Assembly (NCBI GenBank): GCA_013694685.1
Contig: JACDBY010000358.1
Location: 1-6,046 of the forward strand
Length of the DNA stretch: 6,046 nt
Reading direction: 5' to 3'
Origin: Actinomycetota bacterium
GTDB lineage: Bacteria; Actinomycetota; Thermoleophilia; Gaiellales; Gaiellaceae
Under the pieces are notes generated by a model. It worked only from the letters and a program-made list of their open reading frames with translations. It made no database searches and had not been told where the DNA came from. Numbering within the stretch: position 1 is the stretch's first letter; each line of letters begins with the position of its first letter. Position numbers and translations under genes: made by a program. Positions 1-5,434 of the stretch are shown here, one piece after another.

Positions 1-615
1 GCCGAGTTGACCGGCGGCGGCGCGCGCGTGACGCGCGTCCGCTGGGGCGGCAGCCTGCTCGAAGAGGCACGGATAGAAGGCTCGCCGACGCTCCTCACGG
101 TGCAGCCGCACGCGGTCCCGGTCGAACGGGCAGGCAACTCGGTTCCGGGGGTCGAGGCGTTCACGCCTGCCGTCTCGGACGCCGCGCAGGCGCTGCGGGT
201 CGTCGAGCGGCTCGGCGACCCGAGCGGCGGGATCTCGCTCGCCGACGCGAAGGTTGTGATCTCGGCCGGTCGTGGGGCAGGCTCGGCCGAGGGGTTCGCC
301 GGGGTCGAGGAGCTCGCGGGCCTGCTGGGCGCGGCGGTCGGCTGCTCGCGGGCCGTGACGATGGCGGGCTGGCGACCGCATACCGATCAGGTCGGCCAGA
401 CCGGGACGAAGATCGCGCCCGACCTCTACATCGCATGCGGCATCTCCGGCGCGACGCAGCACATGGCCGGCTGCAAGGGCGCGAAGAAGATCCTCGCGAT
501 CAACACCGACCCGCAGGCACCGATCCTCTCGACCGCCGACTACGCCGTGATCGGAGACCTGCACGACGTGGTGCCTGCCTTGTCGGCCGCGATACGCGCC
601 GCACGAGGCTCGTGA
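1..615 (+). CDS. etfA: Electron transfer flavoprotein alpha subunit, C-terminal part (5' end outside window)
   Basis: EtfA pairs with EtfB as a soluble FAD/AMP heterodimer that accepts electrons from flavin dehydrogenases and passes them to a membrane quinone reductase. The frame is open from the first base, so the start lies upstream; 204 codons are visible, against about 320 for a full EtfA. The C-terminal FAD-binding domain is clear. In window codon numbering it has VISAGRG near 86-92, the SR pair at 116-117, QVGQTG at 130-135, GISGATQH at 147-154 and AINTD near 166-170, followed by the usual ADYAVIGDLHDVVP tail. These are the residues that hold FAD in this family. It ends with TGA at 613-615, 61 nt before the next gene on the same strand, which is the expected electron acceptor. 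This suggests an etfBA-etfD operon. The TTG at 7 is only an internal codon. No defects are seen. Confidence 0.95.
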   Translation, partial: AELTGGGARVTRVRWGGSLLEEARIEGSPTLLTVQPHAVPVERAGNSVPGVEAFTPAVSDAAQALRVVERLGDPSGGISLADAKVVISAGRGAGSAEGFAGVEELAGLLGAAVGCSRAVTMAGWRPHTDQVGQTGTKIAPDLYIACGISGATQHMAGCKGAKKILAINTDPQAPILSTADYAVIGDLHDVVPALSAAIRAARGS

Positions 616-627
616 TGCAGGCGCCCA

Positions 628-656
628 AGAGCACGTGTCCGACTGAAGTCGGACAC
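628..656 (+). repeat. 29-bp near-palindromic element, copy 1 (upstream of etfD)
   Basis: The arms GTGTCCGACT (635-644) and AGTCGGACAC (647-656) are exact reverse complements separated by 2 nt, and one more C-G pair at 634/657 extends the dyad. The element starts with AGAGCAC at 628-634. The whole 29 bp recurs exactly, reverse-complemented, at 4045-4073. As RNA it would fold into a 10-bp stem with a TGAA-type loop; as DNA it is a dyad suited to a dimeric regulator. It lies in the etfA-etfD gap, ending 20 nt before the GTG start at 677. No T-run follows, so it is not an ordinary intrinsic terminator. Its function is not known to me. Confidence 0.85.
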
Positions 657-659
657 GGG

Positions 660-673
660 GTCGGACACCCGAC
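660..673 (+). promoter_or_regulatory. Extra half-site and small stem-loop before the etfD start
   Basis: GTCGGACAC (660-668) repeats the right half of the 29-bp element at 648-656. In addition GTCGG (660-664) can pair with CCGAC (669-673) around an ACAC loop, three bases before the GTG start at 677. The left arm at 635-643 could therefore pair with either of two downstream half-sites. The structure occupies the place where a ribosome binding site would sit, and no good Shine-Dalgarno sequence is visible there. A regulatory role is inference only. Confidence 0.35.
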
Positions 674-676
674 GAC

Positions 677-2647
677 GTGAGCATCGCACTCTCGGCGCTT
701 GCCCTCGGCCTCGTGCTGGCAATCGCGGGGAGGCTCTTCGCCCGGCGCGCGCTCCTCGTCTATCGCGTGGTTCGCATGGGCCAGCCTGCCGGTCGCGCCG
801 GCGAGGTCGGACAGCGGATACGCAACGAGGCGGTCGTCGTCGTGGGCCAGAGAAAGCTCTTCCAGCGGCTCGTCCCCGGCCTCGTCCACGCGCTGATCTT
901 CTGGGGCTTCGTCGTCCTCCTCCCGACGATCGTGATGGCCTTCCTCGGGGCCGTCGGCCGCGACTGGACGCTGCCCTGGCTCGGGCACCAGGGTTGGTTC
1001 TTCGCGCTCGTCGACCTGTTCTGCGTCCTCGTCGCGGCCGGCGTCGTCTCGGCGTTCCTGATCCGCAAGGTGCAGCGCCCGGCGCGGTTCGAGGGGAGCC
1101 ACATGGGCGAGGCCGACCTGATCCTCGGCCTGATCGCCCTCATCGTGTCGACCCTCGTCGGCTGGCACGCATCGCGCATCGCTCTCGGGATCGCGGAGTG
1201 GCCGCAGGTGTGGTCACCCGTCTCGAACGCGGTCGCCTCCGTGATGGAGCCTGGGACCTGGCTCGAGGTGCGCGAGCGCATCTTCGTGTGGGCGCACGTG
1301 CTGACGATCCTCGGATTCCTTGCGTACCTGCCGCACTCCAAGCACCTGCACATCGCGACCGCCGGTCTCAACGTCTGGTTCGGGCGGACGCGCGCGCGGG
1401 GTCGTCTCGAGCCGCTCGACTTCGAGCTCGAGGACGAGGACGCTCTCCGGTTCGGCTCCGGGACGCTCGCCGACATGACGTGGAAGCAGATGCTCGACAC
1501 CGTCTCGTGCACCGAGTGCGGCCGCTGCCAGGACGTCTGCCCGGCCTGGGCGACCGGCAAGGCGCTCTCGCCGAAGCTCCTGATCATGGGCCTGCGCGAC
1601 CGCCTGGTAGCAGAAGGCCCCGCCGTGCTCGCCGGTGCCGAGGCTTCGCCGCTCGTCCCGGGAGCGGTCACGGACGAGGTCGTCTGGGACTGCGTCACGT
1701 GCGGCGCGTGCGTCCACGAGTGCCCGGTCTCGATCGAGCACGTCGACCACATCGTCGACCTGCGCAGACACCTGGTGATGGTCGAGTCCCGCTTCCCGGC
1801 CGAGTCCGCGACGATGCTCCGCGACGTCGGCCGTGCGTCCAACCCGTGGGGCAAGGCTCAGTCCGAGCGGGCCTCGTGGGCTGAGGGGCTCGACGTCCGC
1901 GTGCTCGAGCCGGGCGACCCGGCGCCCGAGATCCTCTACTGGGTCGGCTGCGCCGCCTCGTACGACGAGCGGGCGCGGGCGACCGCTCGGGCGACCGCGC
2001 GGCTTCTGCTCGCGGCCGGTCTCGACGTCGCCATCCTCGGCCCGCGCGAGGGCTGTACCGGTGACCCCGCGCGACGTATGGGCGACGAGTACACGTTCCA
2101 GGCGCAGGCGCGTCAGAACGTCGAGACGCTCGCAGAGGCTCGCGTGACGAAGATCGTCACGAGCTGCCCGCACTGCTTCAACACGCTCGGCTCCGAGTAC
2201 CCGGACTTCGGTGGCGAGTACGAGGTCGTCCACCACACGGAGCTCCTGGCCGACCTCGTGCGAGACGGAAGACTCCAGCCCGTCGCCAGCGACGAGTCGA
2301 TCACCTACCACGACTCCTGCTACCTCGCGCGTCACAACGACGTCCTCGGAGCGCCACGCGAGCTCCTCGAGCGCATCGGCAAGCCGCTCGAGATGGCGCG
2401 CAGCGGGAAGCGGACCTTCTGCTGCGGCGCGGGTGGCGCCCACATGTGGATGGAGGAGCGGGGGAGCGCGATCAACGAGGAGCGGGCACGCGAGGCCACG
2501 GCGACCGGTGCCACGACGCTCGCGGTGGCCTGCCCGTTCTGCACGCTGATGCTCGACGACGGCGTCAAGCAGACTGGCTCGGAACTCCGCGTTGCGGACG
2601 TGGCGGTGCTGCTGGCGGAAGCTCTGCCCGAACCGGCCGCGGGCTGA
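677..2647 (+). CDS. etfD: Membrane Fe-S oxidoreductase, ETF:menaquinone oxidoreductase (EtfD/EMO) family
   Basis: Probable membrane acceptor for reduced ETF, passing electrons to menaquinone. The 656-residue protein starts with a NarI-like membrane domain. Hydrophobic segments lie near residues 3-23, 68-92, 107-129, 146-171 and 201-218, with H71, H207 and H220/H223 as candidate haem ligands. A cytosolic part follows with two [4Fe-4S] motifs: C278, C281, C284, C288-P and C339, C342, C345, C349-P. Two CCG-type (heterodisulfide reductase HdrD/GlpC) domains come next. The first has C425, C460 and C497/C500, reading CTG where CCG is canonical; the second has C548, C582-C583-G and C619/C622. This order is known from the EtfD of mycobacteria and the DUF224-type EMO of Syntrophomonas. 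Adjacency to etfA supports the role. The GTG at 677 is chosen because the first helix starts at once; no strong Shine-Dalgarno is seen because palindromic repeats fill the leader. The family is confident; the exact partner and quinone are inferred. Confidence 0.9.
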   Translation: MSIALSALALGLVLAIAGRLFARRALLVYRVVRMGQPAGRAGEVGQRIRNEAVVVVGQRKLFQRLVPGLVHALIFWGFVVLLPTIVMAFLGAVGRDWTLPWLGHQGWFFALVDLFCVLVAAGVVSAFLIRKVQRPARFEGSHMGEADLILGLIALIVSTLVGWHASRIALGIAEWPQVWSPVSNAVASVMEPGTWLEVRERIFVWAHVLTILGFLAYLPHSKHLHIATAGLNVWFGRTRARGRLEPLDFELEDEDALRFGSGTLADMTWKQMLDTVSCTECGRCQDVCPAWATGKALSPKLLIMGLRDRLVAEGPAVLAGAEASPLVPGAVTDEVVWDCVTCGACVHECPVSIEHVDHIVDLRRHLVMVESRFPAESATMLRDVGRASNPWGKAQSERASWAEGLDVRVLEPGDPAPEILYWVGCAASYDERARATARATARLLLAAGLDVAILGPREGCTGDPARRMGDEYTFQAQARQNVETLAEARVTKIVTSCPHCFNTLGSEYPDFGGEYEVVHHTELLADLVRDGRLQPVASDESITYHDSCYLARHNDVLGAPRELLERIGKPLEMARSGKRTFCCGAGGAHMWMEERGSAINEERAREATATGATTLAVACPFCTLMLDDGVKQTGSELRVADVAVLLAEALPEPAAG

Positions 2648-2648
2648 C

Positions 2649-2676
2649 AGCGTTTGGTTGAATCAACACAAGCGTT
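2649..2676. terminator. Candidate bidirectional terminator hairpin between convergent genes
   Basis: The 38-nt gap between the two convergent stop codons holds an imperfect stem-loop. AGCGTTTGGTTG (2649-2660) pairs with CAAC (2664-2667) and CAAGCGTT (2669-2676), with loop AAT, one bulged A at 2668 and two G-U pairs. Its place between convergent genes fits transcription termination from both sides, but no run of T follows on either strand, so it is weak by the intrinsic-terminator standard. Confidence 0.4.
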
Positions 2677-2685
2677 GTCCGACGG

Positions 2686-4035
2686 TCAGCCGAGGAGGGA
2701 ACGCGCTCGGGTCGCGGCGAGCGCCGCCGTCTGGGCCGCGGTCTCGGTGTACCACGAGCCGAGGTAGTCCCCCGCGAGGAAAACGGGCGAGAGATCGACG
2801 GTGAGTGCCGGTTGGAGCGCCGCACGACCGGGCGTCGGATACGGAAGTCCGCGTTCCCAGCGGACGACCGCGGTCTCCTCGATCGCCCCTTCGAGCGCAG
2901 GGAAGAGATCGAGCAGGTCGGCGCGGAAGCGGGTGGCAACCTCGTCGTCCGACAGGCCGTCGAGCTGGCGGGCGAGGTCGGCCGCCGCATAGACCATCAG
3001 CGACCCGCCGGTGGCCCGTGGCGCGCCACCCCGAAGGACGTTCGCCGTGTTGAAGAGCATCCCGAACGACCGCTTGGGGGTCGCGAGCGCGTACAGCTCG
3101 TCCCAGGCGGCGGGTCCCGGCTCGGATGTGAGGAACGCGCCCACGACGTACGGCCCGTACGGGATCGCCGCGAGCGCGCTCGCCGTCGCCTCCGGAAGAC
3201 CGTCCACGATCGCCCGTGTCACGTAGGCGGGGGTGGCGACGACGGCTGCCTTCGCGCGCATCTCCTGCTCGCCGTCGGGAGTCACGAACGCCACCACGAC
3301 TCCGCCCTCGACGGGCGTCACCCGCTCGACGCGCACTCCCGTGGAGGCTCGCTCGCCGAGCGCGACTGTGAGGGCGTCGGTGAGGGTGCCCGAGCCGCCC
3401 ACGAGATTCGCGGAGAGCCCTTCGGCACGGTTCCAGACGAGGTGGAAGTAACCGACCCCGTAGCCGGCAGCGAGGTCCTCCGGTTCGCCGGACGAGCGCG
3501 TGAGTGTCGAGCGAAAGAGCGCATCGATATCGGGCGGCAGCCGACCGATGAACTCGCTGAAGGAGCGATCGTCCATGAACTCGAGCATCCGCTGCTGCCG
3601 CGCAGACGCCGGCTCGCCCGGGCGCTCGACCGCCACGGCTGCGTACCGCCGCACGGCCAGCCGGAGCCGAAGACCGACGCGCGCCAGCGCGATCCGGTCG
3701 CCGAGTCGCAGCGGGAGGCGTAGGGGAAACGACTCGACCGGTCCGCGCGAGACGAGCTTGCCGTCGAGAGAGACAGCCGCGAGCCGACCGGGAACCGCGC
3801 GTGCCTCGAGACCGAGCGCGTCGATCAGGCTGGCCGACGCGCTGCCGGGGCCGGCGAAGACGTGCGCCCCGAAGTTCAGCCAATAGCCGCCGCGACGCTC
3901 GGAGCGGATGCGCCCGCCGAGACGATCGCCGGCCTCGAGCAGCCGGACGTCGCGATCCCTCAGCGCCCACCCAGCGGCGAGCCCGGCGATGCCACCGCCC
4001 ACGACGACGACGTCGCATTGCTCAACGCTCGGCAC
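2686..4035 (-). CDS. FAD-dependent amine oxidase / protoporphyrinogen oxidase-like flavoprotein
   Basis: A 449-residue flavoprotein of the amine-oxidase (PF01593-like) superfamily, which includes protoporphyrinogen/coproporphyrinogen oxidase (HemY), monoamine oxidases and phytoene desaturase-like enzymes. The Rossmann FAD motif is at the N terminus (VVVVGGGIAGLAAG, about 9-22), followed by E35 and LGGRIRS at 39-45. The C terminus carries the second FAD signature FLAGDYLGSWYTETAAQ (about 419-435), preceded by WERGLPYPTPGRA near 393-405, where HemY proteins have a comparable W..(L/M)P...G stretch. Length fits HemY (about 450-480). No signal peptide or membrane helix is obvious. The frame stays open to 4311, but I chose GTG at 4033-4035: it is 8 codons before the Rossmann motif, has GGGGG just upstream, and a longer form would translate the palindromic element and antisense of the IclR remnant. 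It is convergent with etfD and not co-directional with any haem gene here, so the substrate is unknown. Confidence 0.85.
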   Translation of the reverse strand: MPSVEQCDVVVVGGGIAGLAAGWALRDRDVRLLEAGDRLGGRIRSERRGGYWLNFGAHVFAGPGSASASLIDALGLEARAVPGRLAAVSLDGKLVSRGPVESFPLRLPLRLGDRIALARVGLRLRLAVRRYAAVAVERPGEPASARQQRMLEFMDDRSFSEFIGRLPPDIDALFRSTLTRSSGEPEDLAAGYGVGYFHLVWNRAEGLSANLVGGSGTLTDALTVALGERASTGVRVERVTPVEGGVVVAFVTPDGEQEMRAKAAVVATPAYVTRAIVDGLPEATASALAAIPYGPYVVGAFLTSEPGPAAWDELYALATPKRSFGMLFNTANVLRGGAPRATGGSLMVYAAADLARQLDGLSDDEVATRFRADLLDLFPALEGAIEETAVVRWERGLPYPTPGRAALQPALTVDLSPVFLAGDYLGSWYTETAAQTAALAATRARSLLG

Positions 4036-4044
4036 GCCCCCAGT

Positions 4045-4073
4045 GTGTCCGACTTCAGTCGGACACGTGCTCT
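4045..4073 (-). repeat. 29-bp near-palindromic element, copy 2 (upstream of the flavoprotein gene)
   Basis: On the - strand this reads exactly as copy 1 (628-656): AGAGCAC, then arm GTGTCCGACT, a 2-nt spacer and arm AGTCGGACAC. It ends only 9 nt before the GTG start at 4035, so both copies precede a GTG start in the same orientation. On its other side it lies about 30 nt from the truncated IclR remnant. The GGGGG ribosome-binding candidate (4037-4041 on the complementary strand) lies outside the stem and stays unpaired. Confidence 0.85.
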
Positions 4074-4105
4074 GACGTGCGATCGGGCGCGCCTGGCGAT
4101 GGCTG

Positions 4106-4601
4106 GTGCTGGCCGTCCCGCACGGTCGTCCCGGAATGGAGATCCTGCTCCAAATGGACCCGGAGCGGCACATCGGCGTCACACGCTGGGTCGGAGCCGG
4201 TGTCGCGCTGCACGCCTCGGCGGCCGGGAAGCTGATCCTCGTCGAGCTCGACGACGACGAGCTCGACGAGTGGCTGCGTGCCGAGCGGCTCTTCGCGTTC
4301 ACCGAGCGCACGATCGTCGTACCGAAGGCGCTTCGCGCCGAGCTCGCTCGCGTCCGGCGGCGGCAGAGGGCAGAGCTCGCCGACGAGCTCGAGGATGGGC
4401 TCGCGTCGATCTCCGTCCCCCGTCCGGACGGGCGCCGGGGAGCTCGCCTGCGTCGTCGGGCTTAGCGGCCCGACGTTTTGGCTCGGCAGGGCGCGACGAC
4501 GCGAGCTCGTCCCACGATTGCGAGCAACGGTGACCGAGATCGAGCTGGCTTTCGGTCGGTCTACCACCGCTCCGTTGACGGAGACGGAGGTGAGCCTCTA
4601 G
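4106..4601 (+). pseudogene. IclR-family regulator remnant: ligand-binding domain only, frameshifted
   Basis: Two adjacent frames together give an IclR effector-binding domain. The first (4106 to about 4420) reads LAVPHGRPG, then HIGVTRWVGAGVALHASAAGK, a hallmark stretch of the family, and continues to LEDGLASISVP. The second (about 4421-4601) continues VRTGAGELACVVGLSGPTFWL to the end of the domain, stopping at TAG 4599-4601. The switch is a +1 shift at a run of five C at 4417-4421; four C would restore one frame. The N-terminal winged helix-turn-helix is absent: family similarity begins near 4109, and a TGA at 4073-4075 closes the frame upstream beside the palindromic element. With no DNA-binding domain and a broken frame it is most likely a dead gene. 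It is distantly similar to the intact IclR gene downstream, so it may be an old tandem paralogue. A sequencing error could explain the frameshift but not the missing domain. Confidence 0.75.
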
Positions 4602-4604
4602 AAT
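4575..4604 (+). promoter_or_regulatory. Housekeeping-sigma-type promoter for the iclR-corrinoid operon
   Basis: TTGACG at 4575-4580 and TAGAAT at 4599-4604, spaced by 18 nt, match the -35 (TTGACA) and -10 (TATAAT) consensus well, which stands out in such GC-rich DNA. The predicted start of transcription is near 4610-4612, inside the inverted repeat that follows. The promoter overlaps the tail of the IclR remnant. Confidence 0.6.
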
Positions 4605-4608
4605 CACA

Positions 4609-4630
4609 TGGTGGAACGACAGTTCCACCA
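4609..4630 (+). promoter_or_regulatory. Perfect inverted repeat, probable IclR autoregulatory operator
   Basis: TGGTGGAAC (4609-4617) and GTTCCACCA (4622-4630) are exact reverse complements around a 4-nt spacer. The core TGGAAC, 4 nt, GTTCCA resembles operators bound by IclR-family dimers, such as the TGGAAA-type sites of the enteric regulators. It starts 5 nt after the -10 box, covers the expected transcription start and ends 1 nt before an ATG at 4632. This position fits repression, probably of the regulator's own transcript and the corrinoid gene behind it. Confidence 0.6.
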
Positions 4631-4631
4631 G

Positions 4632-5408
4632 ATGAGCACACGAGCCATCCCCGCCCAGGCCGGAACGCAGTCGATCGATCGCGCGGCGCAGCTTCTCGTG
4701 CACGTGCTCGAGACGGACGCGCCGCCGACGGTGGGCGAGCTCTCTCTTCGCTCCGGTCTCCCGAAGAGCACGACGTCGCGGCTCGTCGGGGCACTCGAGC
4801 GCCAGGGTCTCGTGCAGCGAGAGCCGGCCGGTGGGCTTCGCCCCGGCGTGGTGCTGACCCGCTATGCGCGACGCGAGACCGGTGAGGCCGAGCTCGTGGA
4901 GCTCGCGGCCGAGACGCTCGACCGGCTCGCCGGCGAGACGGGCGAGACCGTCAACCTCGGGATTCCGGCGCCCGCGAGCGTCGAGCTCCTCGACCAGCGC
5001 GACAGCCGCCACTACCTCGGCTCGACGAACTGGGTCGGCCGTCGCGTCCCGGCGCACGGCTCGGCGCTCGGCAAGGTCTTCTTCGCCTGGGAGAGCCTGC
5101 CGCTTCCGATCGAGCCCTACGAGCGGCTCGCGGCGGGAACCGCCGCCGGGGAGGCGGATCTCGATCTCGATGGGATCGTGGAGCGCGGCTATGCGACGAC
5201 GGTCGAGGAGCTCGAGCCCGGGCTCTGGGCCGTTGCCGCCCCCGTCCGCGACAGCTCTGGTGCGGTGATCGCAGCGGTGAGCGTCTCGGGACCGACCGTG
5301 CGGCTCCGACCGCGCCTGCTCGACGAGATCGGGCGGCGTCTCTGCGTCGAGGCGTCCGGTCTCTCCGTCCGTCTGGGACATGGCGAGCGAAAGCGAGGTG
5401 TCGCATGA
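4632..5408 (+). CDS. IclR-family transcriptional regulator
   Basis: A 258-residue regulator of normal IclR length. The N-terminal winged helix-turn-helix spans about residues 13-70, with QSIDRAAQLL, then TVGELSLRSGLPKSTTSRLV and LERQGLVQRE. The C-terminal effector domain follows, with ETGETVNLGIP, WVGRRVPAHGSALGKVFFAW near 134-153, VERGYATTVEELEPGLWAVAAPV and SVSGPTVRL. These proteins bind a small metabolite and act as dimers or tetramers on palindromic operators. In-frame starts exist at 4608 (ATG), 4611 (GTG) and 4632 (ATG). The promoter's expected transcription start lies downstream of 4608 and the operator fills 4609-4630, so I prefer 4632, although it lacks a Shine-Dalgarno sequence; a leaderless GTG at 4611 is possible. 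The gene leads into the corrinoid gene with 22 nt between them, so it is probably the local regulator of a methyltransferase operon. The effector is unknown. Confidence 0.92.
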   Translation: MSTRAIPAQAGTQSIDRAAQLLVHVLETDAPPTVGELSLRSGLPKSTTSRLVGALERQGLVQREPAGGLRPGVVLTRYARRETGEAELVELAAETLDRLAGETGETVNLGIPAPASVELLDQRDSRHYLGSTNWVGRRVPAHGSALGKVFFAWESLPLPIEPYERLAAGTAAGEADLDLDGIVERGYATTVEELEPGLWAVAAPVRDSSGAVIAAVSVSGPTVRLRPRLLDEIGRRLCVEASGLSVRLGHGERKRGVA

Positions 5409-5434
5409 GCGTCCAACCGAAGGTTGGCAGATGA
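5405..5434 (+). CDS. Nine-codon mini-ORF linking iclR and the corrinoid gene
   Basis: ATG at 5405-5407 overlaps the iclR stop (ATGA, 5405-5408), and its own TGA at 5432-5434 overlaps the corrinoid start (ATGA, 5431-5434). It would encode MSVQPKVGR. GAGG in the iclR tail (5395-5398) lies 6 nt before it. The double ATGA arrangement fits ribosomes re-initiating from gene to gene, which would keep the hairpin at 5413-5427 open. No product function is claimed; the pattern could also be chance. Confidence 0.25.
   Translation: MSVQPKVGR
5413..5427 (+). promoter_or_regulatory. Hairpin that covers the corrinoid gene's ribosome binding site
   Basis: CCAACC (5413-5418) and GGTTGG (5422-5427) form a perfect 6-bp stem with a GAA loop. 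GAAGG at 5419-5423, the best Shine-Dalgarno candidate for the ATG at 5431 (7-nt spacing), falls in the loop and the right arm. Folding would partly hide it. Translational control or simple RNA stabilisation are both possible. Confidence 0.4.

Noticed and set aside
806..813. GTCGGACA half-site inside etfD
   Set aside because: A single 8-mer in coding sequence with no paired arm; expected by chance at this base composition.
760..2443. Long - strand open frames (364 and 409 codons) opposite etfD
   Set aside because: Low-complexity, arginine- and serine-rich shadows of a GC-rich coding strand. The + strand carries all cysteine motifs of a known family.
628..4073. Composite transposon bounded by inverted 29-bp repeats
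   Set aside because: No transposase or target-site duplication is seen, and the repeats are themselves near-palindromes sitting at gene starts, so a mobile unit is not supported.
4240..4272. GAGCTCGACGA repeats as a regulatory repeat
   Set aside because: They encode an acidic LDDDELDEW stretch of the IclR remnant using the favoured GC-rich codons; coding explains them.
4036..4311. In-frame N-terminal extension of the flavoprotein (to 541 residues)
   Set aside because: It would translate the palindromic element and the antisense of the IclR remnant. The Rossmann motif belongs at the N terminus, and GTG 4035 has a GGGGG ribosome-binding candidate.
4586..4593. GGAGGTGA as Shine-Dalgarno sequence for iclR
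   Set aside because: It is 14 nt from the ATG at 4608 and further from 4632, too far for normal use, and lies upstream of the predicted transcription start.
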